The position numbers and the translations under genes were made by a program. Shown here in pieces: positions 19,020-27,138 of a stretch of DNA of 64,000 bases. Numbering within the stretch: position 1 is the stretch's first letter; each line of letters begins with the position of its first letter. Under the pieces are notes generated by a model. It was not told where the DNA came from. It saw only the letters and a program-made list of their open reading frames with translations, and searched no databases. Origin of the DNA: Brevundimonas sp. NIBR11 (GTDB lineage: Bacteria; Pseudomonadota; Alphaproteobacteria; Caulobacterales; Caulobacteraceae); the NCBI RefSeq assembly GCF_027912535.1, contig NZ_CP115465.1:786001-850000 (forward strand). The letters run 5' to 3'.

Positions 19020-20744
19020 ATGCTTCTGTTCCTGATCGCCTACCTCGCGGGGGGGCTGACCATCGTCAGCCCCTGCATCCTGCCGGTCCTGCCGTTCGTC
19101 TTTGCGCGCGCGGAACAACCCTTCATCAAGAGCGGCCTGCCGCTGCTGATCGGCATGGCCCTGACCTTCGCGGGCGTCGCGACCCTCGCGGCCGTCGGCG
19201 GCGGATGGGCGGTGCAGGCCAATGCGGTGGGGCGCTGGATTGCCCTGGCGGTCATGGCGGTGCTGGGGCTGACGCTCGTCTTTCCGTCGCTGGCCGACCG
19301 CCTGACCCGGCCGCTGGTCGCCCTCGGCTCGAAGCTCACCGAGCGGGCCAGCGTCGCCCAGGCCGCCGGCCGCTCCTCCATCGGCCACTCTTTCCTGCTT
19401 GGCGTGGCGACGGGTCTGCTCTGGGCGCCGTGCGCGGGCCCCATCCTCGGCCTGATCTTGACCGGCGCGGCGCTCCAGGGCGCTTCGGCCAACACGACAC
19501 TGCTGCTGGTCGCCTATGCGGCGGGGGCGGCGACCTCGCTGGCGTTGGCCCTTCTGGTCGGCGGCAAGGTCTTCCAGACGATGAAGAAGTCGCTGGGCGT
19601 TGGCGAATGGGTGCGGAAAAGTCTGGGCGTCCTCGTCCTGATCGGCGTCGCCGCCATCGCCCTCGGCCTCGACACTGGCCTCCTGACCCGCCTGTCGGCC
19701 GGCGGCGTCAACAGGATCGAACAGAGCTTGCTGCACCGCGCCGGCGTCGGGAACGCCCCGGCCACCGAACGCGAGGTCGATCTCGCCAACCTGCCCGATT
19801 TCGGCCCGGCGCCCGGCTTCGAGGGTGGCGGGACCTGGATCAACTCCACCCCGCTCGACATCGAATCCCTGCGCGGCAAGGTCGTGGTCGTCGACTTCTG
19901 GACCTACTCCTGCATCAACTGCGTGCGGACCTTCCCCTACGTCCGCGGCTGGGCCGAGAAGTACGAGGACGCCGGTCTCGTCGTCGTCGGCGTCCATACG
20001 CCCGAGTTCGCCTTCGAAAAGGTCGAGGGCAATGTCCGCGACGCCGTGCGCCGCTTCGGCCTGCCGTATCCGGTGGTGATGGACAACGACTTCGCCATCT
20101 GGCGCGCCTATTCCAATCGCTACTGGCCCGCCCACTATTTCATCGATGCGCGCGGCCACATCCGCCACGTCCATTTCGGCGAGGGCGATTACGACCAGTC
20201 CGAACAGATCATCCGCCAGCTGTTGCGCGAGGCCGGTCGCGATCCCGGCGCCGACATGGCCGCGACCCGCAGCTCCGGCGCCGAGATGGCCGGCGGCGGC
20301 GAGGTCGGCTCGCCCGAGACCTATGTCGGCTACGGCCGCACGCGCGGATTCGCCTCGCCCGAGACGCCGCTCCGCGATGCGGTCCAGACCTATTCCATCC
20401 CCGCCCTGACGCTGAACCAGTGGGGCTTCTCCGGCGCCTGGACCGTGCGTCCCGAACATGCCGACGCCTCCGCCGGCGGCAAGCTCGGCTTCCGCTTCAA
20501 GGCGCGTGACCTGCATCTGGTCATGGCCTCGGCCGAGGGTCGCCCCGTCCGCTTCCGCGTCACCATCGACGGCCGCGCGCCCGGCGCCGACGCCGGGACC
20601 GATATCGACGCCACGGGCGCCGGGACCATCGACGGCCAGCGCCTCTACCAGCTGCTGCGCCGGTCGAACGGCTCAGGCGAACACCTGTTCGAGATCGAGT
20701 TCCTCGACCCCGGCGCCCAGGTCTTCGCCTTCACCTTCGGATAG
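19020..20744 (+). CDS. DipZ-type cytochrome c biogenesis/thioredoxin fusion
   Basis: 574-residue fusion protein. The N-terminal CcdA-like membrane domain has about six helices and the functional cysteines in VSPCILPVLPFV and WAPCAGPILGL. A periplasmic TlpA-like thioredoxin domain follows, with active site CINC in DFWTYSCINCVRTFPYVR and the family block WRAYSNRYWPAHYFIDARG. A C-terminal beta-rich domain after residue 420 is typical of DipZ. It should carry reducing power across the inner membrane to periplasmic disulfides. It starts 36 bases after GH92 in the same direction; that link may be only positional. Confidence 0.92.
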   Translation: MLLFLIAYLAGGLTIVSPCILPVLPFVFARAEQPFIKSGLPLLIGMALTFAGVATLAAVGGGWAVQANAVGRWIALAVMAVLGLTLVFPSLADRLTRPLVALGSKLTERASVAQAAGRSSIGHSFLLGVATGLLWAPCAGPILGLILTGAALQGASANTTLLLVAYAAGAATSLALALLVGGKVFQTMKKSLGVGEWVRKSLGVLVLIGVAAIALGLDTGLLTRLSAGGVNRIEQSLLHRAGVGNAPATEREVDLANLPDFGPAPGFEGGGTWINSTPLDIESLRGKVVVVDFWTYSCINCVRTFPYVRGWAEKYEDAGLVVVGVHTPEFAFEKVEGNVRDAVRRFGLPYPVVMDNDFAIWRAYSNRYWPAHYFIDARGHIRHVHFGEGDYDQSEQIIRQLLREAGRDPGADMAATRSSGAEMAGGGEVGSPETYVGYGRTRGFASPETPLRDAVQTYSIPALTLNQWGFSGAWTVRPEHADASAGGKLGFRFKARDLHLVMASAEGRPVRFRVTIDGRAPGADAGTDIDATGAGTIDGQRLYQLLRRSNGSGEHLFEIEFLDPGAQVFAFTFG

Positions 20745-20830
20745 GCCTCTAGCCTCAAGACACGGAATCCGGGCACCCCCTCCGCTCACGGCCGCTGAGT
20801 CTGCGTCCGGAATGGCGTGGGAGTGTGCGA

Positions 20831-22429
20831 GTGGCGGGCAGGCGGACGTGGAAGACCTTTCGGGTCGCGGTCCTCTTCGTGGTCCTGGCCGTGGCTGGGG
20901 TGCTGGCCGTGCTCGCCGTCGTCGGCTCGGCCATCGATGTCCACCAGCGCGAGAAGGAAGAGACGCTCGTCGAGCTGCGCCTCGCCCGGGCGCTGAAAAG
21001 CGTCGGCGAGGATCTGACCGCCAACGCCGTATGGGACGAAGCCGTCATCCGACTGTCCGGTCCCCGCGATCTGGACTGGATCGACCATCACGAAGGCCCT
21101 TTCTTCGCCGCCCAGAGCGGACACGTGGCGACCACCGTCTATGACGGCGAAGGCCGCCTGCTGCGCGTCAGCCTGAACGGACAGGCGACCGGCGACGATC
21201 CGGCCGAGCCCCACGTCGTCGCCCTCGCGCCCCTGGTCGCCGATGTCCGCGCGATATCCGCCGCGCGCGACCGCACCGCCGTCGCCATGGCGGCCGTGCG
21301 CATCGCCACCGGAGTCGTCCAAGTGGGCGGCCGCACCTTCCTCGCCGCCGCCTCGACCGTCGTCCGCCACACCGACGACGGCCCGATCCGCTCCGCCGAC
21401 CCGGTCGTCGCCTCGATGAAGCCGCTCGAGACCATGATCGCCCCGCTCGGACCGGAGCTCGGCCTGACGGCGGCGATCTACCGCGCGGGCGCCGAGCCCC
21501 ATCTGCTGGGCCGCCAGACCGCCGTCGCCGTCCATGGGCTGGACGACCGGACGCTGGGCTGGATCGTCTGGACGCCGGAGACGCCGGGAGCGGCCATCCT
21601 GCGTCAGGCCGTGCCCCTGATGCTGGCTCTCTTGGCCGCCACCCTGCTGGTTGCGACCCTCCTGTTCCGCCGCGTCGCCGACGACGTCCGCCGCCTCGGC
21701 GAGAGCGAACAGGCCCTGGCCGCCGCCCTGCAGAAGGCCGAGGCCGCGAACGCCGCCAAGTCCCGCTTCCTGTCGAACATCAGCCACGAACTGCGCACGC
21801 CCCTGAATGGCGTCCTCGGCATGGCCCAGGTCATCGAGCGCGACCTCCTGACCCCGCAGCAGCAGGACCGGATGGTGCTGCTGAAGGAATCCGGCAAGGC
21901 GCAGCTGCGGCTGATCGAGAACCTGCTCGTCGCCATGCGGCTCCAGAACGAGGCCGTGACCGTGACGCCCTCGGCCTTCGTCCCCGACCAGATGCTGAAG
22001 CGCGCGGCGGCCGACTACCGCGCCACGGCCGCCTCGAAGGGTCTGAAGTTCCGCGTCGAGGCCCGCACCCCTACGCGCCGTCTGGGCGACGAAGAACAGA
22101 TCGCGCGTTTGATCGAGCCGATCCTCGACAACGCCATCCGCTTCACCTCTTCGGGCTCCGTCACCGTCCGCTCGCGCGAAACAGCCGACGATGTCGTGAT
22201 CGAGGTCGTCGACACCGGGCCGGGCATGACGTCGGAGGTCATCGACGACCTGTTCACCGCCTTCAGCCAGGGCGACGAGACCTCCACCCGCGCCAAGGAC
22301 GGGGCGGGTTTGGGCCTGTCGATCAGCCACGGTTTGGCGACGCTGATGGACGGCCGGATCGAGGTCGAGAGCGCGCCGGGCAAGGGCAGCCTGTTCCGTG
22401 TGACCCTGCCGCTGCCGGCCGCCGAATAG
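20831..22429 (+). CDS. Sensor histidine kinase with CHASE4-like periplasmic domain
   Basis: Membrane sensor kinase of 532 residues. GTG at 20831 is preceded by GGGAG at 20819-20823; another GTG six bases earlier is in frame. Transmembrane segment near residues 10-32 (VAVLFVVLAVAGVLAVLAVV), a periplasmic CHASE4-like domain (ANAVWDEAVIRLSGPRD; HVVALAPL), a second helix near residue 265, then HisKA with H in FLSNISHELRTPLNG and HATPase with NAIRF, DTGPGMTSE and GAGLGLSIS boxes. No receiver domain, and no response-regulator gene next to it, so it is an orphan kinase. The ligand is unknown. Confidence 0.92.
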   Translation: MAGRRTWKTFRVAVLFVVLAVAGVLAVLAVVGSAIDVHQREKEETLVELRLARALKSVGEDLTANAVWDEAVIRLSGPRDLDWIDHHEGPFFAAQSGHVATTVYDGEGRLLRVSLNGQATGDDPAEPHVVALAPLVADVRAISAARDRTAVAMAAVRIATGVVQVGGRTFLAAASTVVRHTDDGPIRSADPVVASMKPLETMIAPLGPELGLTAAIYRAGAEPHLLGRQTAVAVHGLDDRTLGWIVWTPETPGAAILRQAVPLMLALLAATLLVATLLFRRVADDVRRLGESEQALAAALQKAEAANAAKSRFLSNISHELRTPLNGVLGMAQVIERDLLTPQQQDRMVLLKESGKAQLRLIENLLVAMRLQNEAVTVTPSAFVPDQMLKRAAADYRATAASKGLKFRVEARTPTRRLGDEEQIARLIEPILDNAIRFTSSGSVTVRSRETADDVVIEVVDTGPGMTSEVIDDLFTAFSQGDETSTRAKDGAGLGLSISHGLATLMDGRIEVESAPGKGSLFRVTLPLPAAE

Positions 22430-22437
22430 GCGAATGC

Positions 22438-22463
22438 TGTCGAACGAATATTTTCATTCGACA
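22438..22463. terminator. Inverted repeat after the histidine kinase gene
   Basis: TGTCGAA and TTCGACA form a 7-bp perfect stem around a 12-base loop, nine bases after the kinase stop. No clear T-tract follows, so terminator function is uncertain. Confidence 0.4.
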
Positions 22464-22492
22464 TCGAAATTCCGCTCTGGTCAGTGGTGGCG

Positions 22493-22542
22493 GGACTCGC
22501 ACCCTTGCGAACGCACCTTGGTCTGAAACGGGTGTAGAGTCC
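22493..22542. other. Two-tier stem-loop with tRNA-like flank between convergent genes
   Basis: GGACTC-G-CACCC at 22493-22504 pairs with GGGTG-TA-GAGTCC at 22530-22542 (11 bp with a small internal loop), and the loop contains a second hairpin TGCG-AA-CGCA at 22506-22515. Read on the minus strand the element ends in CCCGCCACCA at 22494-22485, like a tRNA 3' end, but no cloverleaf can be drawn. Confidence 0.45.
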
Positions 22543-22576
22543 TGGATCACCGGTCGCGGAGAGGGCGGCCCCGGGA

Positions 22577-22615
22577 TTTCGTCCGTTTCGTCACGTTTCG
22601 TCCCGTTTCGTCATG
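22577..22615. repeat. Short tandem repeat, four ~10-bp units TTTCGTCNNG
   Basis: Four consecutive units: TTTCGTCCG (22577-22585), TTTCGTCACG, TTTCGTCCCG and TTTCGTCATG (ending 22615). The array ends ten bases before the GH47 stop codon (22625-22627). Function unknown. Confidence 0.7.
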
Positions 22616-22624
22616 TTGCTCTCG

Positions 22625-24022
22625 TCATGACGGACGGACGAAACCCTGAAGCACATTGGCCTCGGTCGACAGGACCAGCCGGTCGATGTCGATCCGCTTC
22701 GGCTCGGCGAACATGACGTAGTAATATTTCATCTGCTCGGACCACCAGTAGCCGGGGCAGTTGTCGCCCTGGGTCATCGGCCGGGTCGAGATGTCGCGCA
22801 GCGCCGTGTAACCGAACGCCGCCTTCGAGCTCGACTTCATGTTGCGATAGTGGGTCGCGGCGATGACGCGATAGCGGTCGTTCCGGTCGTGCTGCCACAG
22901 GTTCAGGCAGGCGTCGGCCACCTCGGGCCGCAGCCCGGTGCGCAGGGTGCGGGGCATGGCGGTGGTGACGTCGGTGGACTCAGGAACGATCAGATACCGC
23001 TCCTGCATCGTCTCATAGGTCTTCAGGAAGTCGTCGCCCTCGGCCTTGAACCCGGCCTGGCCGAACAGCCCGGCCAGATAGGCGCCCAGCACCGTCTGCG
23101 ACGTGCCCGTCACCTCGCCGGTCTGGAAGTCCACCATCGGGAACCACAGCAGGCCCTCGTAGCGCTTGCCCTGATGGTCGATCATGGCCTGCAGGCATTC
23201 CTGCGCCGCGACCTTCAGCTCATCGTCGCCGAACAGCTCCCAGGCGTCCCACAGGTATTCGTAGAAGCTGTCGGCATAGACGTCGATCGAGGCGTTGCGG
23301 CTGATGAACTGCCCCGTCTCCGCATGGATGTTGGCCGCCATCAGCCCAATGGGCGAGCGCATGTTTAGGGCGTGCATCATCGCCTTCTTGGCGGCGGCGT
23401 AGTACCGCTCATCCCCGGTCAGTTCGCCCAGCACCCCGAACTCGGTGATGTAGGTGCCGATCTCCGCGAGGTTGGTCTCGGGATCCCGCACCGCCCCCGT
23501 CTTCAGGTTCACATAGCGGTAGGGCAGGCCGTGGGGCGAGGCGTCGAACGCCTTCAGCAGCCGATCCGCCAGATCCTGCGCCTTCTCCAGCAGCACCGGA
23601 TCCTCGCAGGCCAGGAAGGCCGACAGCAGTCCGCCGACCAGCCGGATATTGGTCTCGAACACCTGGGCGTCGCCGTCGATGTCGAAGTTCAGATTGGCCT
23701 TCACCCAGTCGACCCCGGCCTGGAACTCCTCGTCCAGGTCCATGATCCACAGGGTGTCCAGCGCCTCGACCAGCGACAGACCCAGGTCGTGACCCTCGAT
23801 GAAGAAGGACTGCGACGTCCCCGACACCGGATTGATCTCGTCCTTGCCCCAGGCCTTCTCGACATAGTGGTCCCAGGCCCATTTGAACTCGGCCTTCACA
23901 TCGGCCCCCAGCGCCGCCCAGTCCTCGGACTTCGCGAGGGCGGGCAGGGGAGCGAGACCGGCGAACAGACCGCCTCCAGCCAGAGCCAGGGCCGAACGAC
24001 GGTGCAGGGACAGGGTTCTCAT
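22625..24022 (-). CDS. Exported GH47 alpha-mannosidase
   Basis: Class I (inverting, Ca-dependent) alpha-1,2-mannosidase. The 465-residue product starts at ATG 24022 with a signal carrying a twin-arginine-like HRRSALALAGG and ending near ALAKS. Family blocks are unmistakable: LGLSLVEALDTLWIMD, FETNIRLVGGLLSAF, YADSFYEYLWDAWEL, TGLRPEVADACLNLW and the Ca-binding STEANVLQGF near the end. GH47 is mainly eukaryotic; a related enzyme is known from Caulobacter. The gene follows a TonB-dependent receptor on the same strand by 137 bases, so the two form an uptake/degradation pair. Confidence 0.93.
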   Translation of the reverse strand: MRTLSLHRRSALALAGGGLFAGLAPLPALAKSEDWAALGADVKAEFKWAWDHYVEKAWGKDEINPVSGTSQSFFIEGHDLGLSLVEALDTLWIMDLDEEFQAGVDWVKANLNFDIDGDAQVFETNIRLVGGLLSAFLACEDPVLLEKAQDLADRLLKAFDASPHGLPYRYVNLKTGAVRDPETNLAEIGTYITEFGVLGELTGDERYYAAAKKAMMHALNMRSPIGLMAANIHAETGQFISRNASIDVYADSFYEYLWDAWELFGDDELKVAAQECLQAMIDHQGKRYEGLLWFPMVDFQTGEVTGTSQTVLGAYLAGLFGQAGFKAEGDDFLKTYETMQERYLIVPESTDVTTAMPRTLRTGLRPEVADACLNLWQHDRNDRYRVIAATHYRNMKSSSKAAFGYTALRDISTRPMTQGDNCPGYWWSEQMKYYYVMFAEPKRIDIDRLVLSTEANVLQGFVRPS

Positions 24023-24159
24023 CGCCGGGCTCTCCGATTCACCAAGGGGGCATCCTGCCGCCGCCCGGACACCTCTGACAATGGCCGCTGACAAGCCCGG
24101 CCTGTTCCTGCCATGCCGCCGAGAATGGGGACGCCGTCGACATCCACGCCTGACGGGCG

Positions 24160-26385
24160 TCAGCCCCCCGTCGGCGCACCGCTGAAGTCGAACTGCGGGT
24201 CCTGCTGACGTCGAGGCCCGCCGCCGAAGGTCCAGGTCAGGCCGATATAGGCGGCGCGGCCCGAGAACAGACGCTCGGTCCGGTCGCGGAAGGTCGGGGT
24301 GTCGTAGGTCGTGACGTCGCCGAAGTCGTTCAGCAGGTCCCGGACCGTCATCTGGAAGGCGACGGTCGGGGTCAGGGTGCGGCGGTAGCCCAGGTTCAAC
24401 ACCCCGCCGCCCTCGCGCACGCCCTGAGCCAGCAGGGTCTCGCCGTTCCACTGGCCTGACACCTGGATGAAATCCTCGGCCGTGGGTTGCCAGTTCAGGG
24501 CAAGGCGGCCGGAGACCTGGGTTGCAGAGCGGCTGGTCGCGCCGGGGATGCCGGTCGCGTCGATGTCCTGGCGGAAGACGTTGACGCTGGCGTTGTAGCG
24601 CAGGGTCGGGTGCAGGCGGCCGTTGGCCACGAACTCGACGCCAGTGTCAGTGCGCCCGCCCAGGTTCTCGGGCCGGGTCAGCAGGACCCCGCCGCCCAGG
24701 TCCGAGGCCACCTCGGTGAAGGCTTTGGTCGTGTCGCGATAATAGGCCGTCGCCTGATAGAAGGTCTGTCCCGCCCGCATTTGCCACTGCAGCTCGAAGG
24801 CGTCGGTCTCCTGCGGCTGCAGGTTCGGATTGCCGGAACGCAGGTTCAGCGGATCGAGGAACGACACGAACGGGTTCAACTGGAACGGCGCGGGCCGCTG
24901 GATTCGCTTCGAATAGCTGCCGCGCAGGGTCTGGCTTTCGGCGAGCTGATACTGCAGGTGCATCGTCGGATAGGCGCGGAAATAGTCCTGCGTCGCGCGG
25001 ACGCCGGCCGAGATCTGATTGACTTCGATGTCCGCCTGTTCGAGGCGCAGGCCGAACTGGGCCGACAGCTTCTCGGTCAGCGGACGCTCGTAGGTGGCGT
25101 AGAGCGCGTGAACCGTCTGCTCGGCGTCGAAGCTGTTGGTCAGGCCCGCGACGGGCAGCAGTGTCCCCGCGGTCGAGCCGCGCAGGACGGTGTTGGCCTG
25201 GTCCGGCTGGCGGATTTCCAACTCGTAGCCGAGGCGCAGCTTGCCGGTCTCGCCCATCGGCCGGACGTAGGCGCTGGTGAAGGCCATGACGGTGAAGCCG
25301 CCCTCCTGGTCAACCCGTTCATAGCTGTTGGGGCCGGCCGGAATGGTCGGGGTCGCGGCGGTGGTGAGGAGGAGGCCGTTCTCGCCCTCATCCACCCGGA
25401 ACTCGTTGGTCCACTCGTGCCCGGCGTCGTCGAAGCGGTGCAGCAGGCGCGCGGTAATGCCGGCGGCGGAGAAGGTCTGGTCCACCGTCGTGTCGCGGCG
25501 ATAGGCGGAGGTGATCGCGCCCGAGGCGTTGCGGCCCTCGAAGAACTCCACGCCCGCGCCGGTGTTCTCGAAGTCGTTGAAGCGCCCCTCGACGGTCAGC
25601 GATGTCTTTTCGGTCAGCCGGTATTCGAGGCCCAGGCGGCCGTAGACGCCGTCGGAATCGAAATCGATGTCCTGGGTCTGGCGGCTGGGCAGGAACAAGC
25701 CGGAAGCCGTGTCCAGCCGCTCGCGGTCGCGAGTCACTTCTTGATGGACCGTATCGTGGCGCAAGCTGATGTCGCCGGACAGGGTGAGCGGCCCGTCGGT
25801 GCGCGACCCGCTGAAGCCCAGGTTCCAGCGGCCGTCGTCGCCCACGTTGGCGCGGATCGACCCGGTGGAGACCGCACCGGGCCGGGGCTGGTTCGGCTTG
25901 GTGATCAGGTTGATCACGCCGCCCGAACCCTCGGGACTGTAGGCGGCGGATGGGTTGGTCATCACCTCGATGCGGGCGTATCGATCCGCCTGCATCTGCA
26001 GCAGGGCCTGGGCTCGGCCTTCACCGGAGAGGACGCCCGACGGGCGGCCGTCGACCAGGATGGTGACGTTGCCGTCGCCGCGCAGGGAGACGTTGCCCTG
26101 CGGGTCCACATCCACCGACGGCACGTTCCGCAGCGCATCGGCCAGGCTGCCGGTCCGAGCCTGAAGGTCGTCGGCGAGGCTGTAGCTGGTCGAATCGATC
26201 GAGGTGCGCACGTCGGTCTGGCGTGCGGTGACGGTGACTTCCTCGACGGTCGTCGTTTCATCCTCGGTTGTCTGCGGGGGCGTCGCGGGCGCCGCTGGGC
26301 GGGGTGCGGGGGCGGTCTGGGCCAAGGCCGCGCCCGGCACGGCGAGCGCCGTCGCGGCGAGCAGAAGCAGTTTGAAAGGCGTCAT
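24160..26385 (-). CDS. TonB-dependent outer-membrane receptor (mannoglycan locus)
   Basis: 741-residue receptor. ATG at 26385 (MTPFKLLLLAATALAVPG) gives a signal peptide ending near ALAQT. A TonB-box-like EEVTVTAR is followed by the plug domain (LADALRNVPSVDVDPQGNV; ILVDGRPSGVLSG; NPSAAYSPEGSGGVINLIT) and a beta-barrel of the OMP_b-brl_3/CarbohydrateRec type ending in ...DFSGAPTGG. Unlike most receptors it does not end in aromatic F or W. It lies just upstream of GH47 on the same strand; substrate likely mannose-containing oligosaccharide, by context only. Confidence 0.9.
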   Translation of the reverse strand: MTPFKLLLLAATALAVPGAALAQTAPAPRPAAPATPPQTTEDETTTVEEVTVTARQTDVRTSIDSTSYSLADDLQARTGSLADALRNVPSVDVDPQGNVSLRGDGNVTILVDGRPSGVLSGEGRAQALLQMQADRYARIEVMTNPSAAYSPEGSGGVINLITKPNQPRPGAVSTGSIRANVGDDGRWNLGFSGSRTDGPLTLSGDISLRHDTVHQEVTRDRERLDTASGLFLPSRQTQDIDFDSDGVYGRLGLEYRLTEKTSLTVEGRFNDFENTGAGVEFFEGRNASGAITSAYRRDTTVDQTFSAAGITARLLHRFDDAGHEWTNEFRVDEGENGLLLTTAATPTIPAGPNSYERVDQEGGFTVMAFTSAYVRPMGETGKLRLGYELEIRQPDQANTVLRGSTAGTLLPVAGLTNSFDAEQTVHALYATYERPLTEKLSAQFGLRLEQADIEVNQISAGVRATQDYFRAYPTMHLQYQLAESQTLRGSYSKRIQRPAPFQLNPFVSFLDPLNLRSGNPNLQPQETDAFELQWQMRAGQTFYQATAYYRDTTKAFTEVASDLGGGVLLTRPENLGGRTDTGVEFVANGRLHPTLRYNASVNVFRQDIDATGIPGATSRSATQVSGRLALNWQPTAEDFIQVSGQWNGETLLAQGVREGGGVLNLGYRRTLTPTVAFQMTVRDLLNDFGDVTTYDTPTFRDRTERLFSGRAAYIGLTWTFGGGPRRQQDPQFDFSGAPTGG

Positions 26386-26599
26386 GATCCGAACCCCATC
26401 GACCGATACTCGGGCGCTCACGCGCGACTTTCGTGCGTCCGGCGGCTCTCCCGATGAACCGAGCATCGGTCATCGTGGGGTGAGCCCCATGAGCGCTTCC
26501 TGAGGCCTTGCTGAAAAGCCCTCAGGCGAAGGTCGGAATTCGAGAAGAAAGCCCGTTGCGCCGTGGGTATCAGCCGTTTCGGGCAACCGACAGTTACTT

Positions 26600-26615
26600 C
26601 GACGTCATGACGTCG
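26600..26615. promoter_or_regulatory. Perfect 16-bp palindrome upstream of the TonB receptor
   Basis: CGACGTCATGACGTCG is fully self-complementary. It lies about 215 bases before the receptor start (26385) and about 37 bases beyond the DUF1801 stop. Looks like a dimeric-regulator operator; the regulator is not identified. The rest of 26386-26651 holds only small hairpins (26476-26489, 26499-26526). Confidence 0.5.
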
Positions 26616-26651
26616 GCGTTATTTCTGTGGCGCGATTTGGACAGGCGCGAC

Positions 26652-26969
26652 CTAGCCGTAGCGGGCGGCCAGACGCTGCGCCACCTCGCCGATCAGGTCG
26701 ATCGGCAGCGAAGCCTTATGCGGAAAGATCAGGTTGCCCTTCGGCCCGCGGTACGGCGTCAGCCGCTCCAACAATTCCTGAGGTTCGTGCAGGGGCGGGT
26801 ACACGCCGATGTGTTTCTTGAAGCCCGCGAAATAGAAGAAGATTCGCCTCAACCGATAGGCAGGCATCTTGTAGCCGATGCAGCGTTCGGCCGCCGGGAC
26901 GCGACGTTCGATCTCCGCCTGTTTGGCTTTGAGACGGTCGCGCACCCCGGCTCCCAGGCGGCGAAACAC
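26652..26969 (-). CDS. DUF1801 (YdhG-like) protein, possibly frameshifted at its 5' end
   Basis: 105-residue small protein of the DUF1801 type: CIGYKMPAYRL, then FYFAGFKKHIGVYPP, then GNLIFPHKASLPIDLIGEVAQ. Members are about 110-140 residues and some have been called iron-chaperone-like; the function is poorly defined. The only in-frame start is GTG at 26969 with no convincing ribosome site. In contrast, an ATG at 26992 has an excellent GAGGAGG six bases upstream but reads another frame (MTETIHEPCFAAW). The original start was probably that ATG, with an indel between 26970 and 26990. Confidence 0.7.
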   Translation of the reverse strand: MFRRLGAGVRDRLKAKQAEIERRVPAAERCIGYKMPAYRLRRIFFYFAGFKKHIGVYPPLHEPQELLERLTPYRGPKGNLIFPHKASLPIDLIGEVAQRLAARYG

Positions 26970-27138
26970 GGCTCGTGGATCGTTTCGGTCATGCTCGGCC
27001 TCCTCGCGGCCGGCCAGCCGGCGCGACGCCAGCCAGGTATTAGATATGACACCCAGTTCCAGGTATCAAAATCATCGCAAAACGAATACGGGTTTGCGTT
27101 CCGTTAACTAACCTTGTTGGTTGTATCGGGGTGCTTTG

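Noticed and set aside
22480..22560. Minus-strand tRNA candidate ending CCCGCCACCA
   Set aside because: The T-arm and acceptor 3' end look tRNA-like, but no anticodon stem or 5' acceptor strand can be paired; kept only as a structured element.
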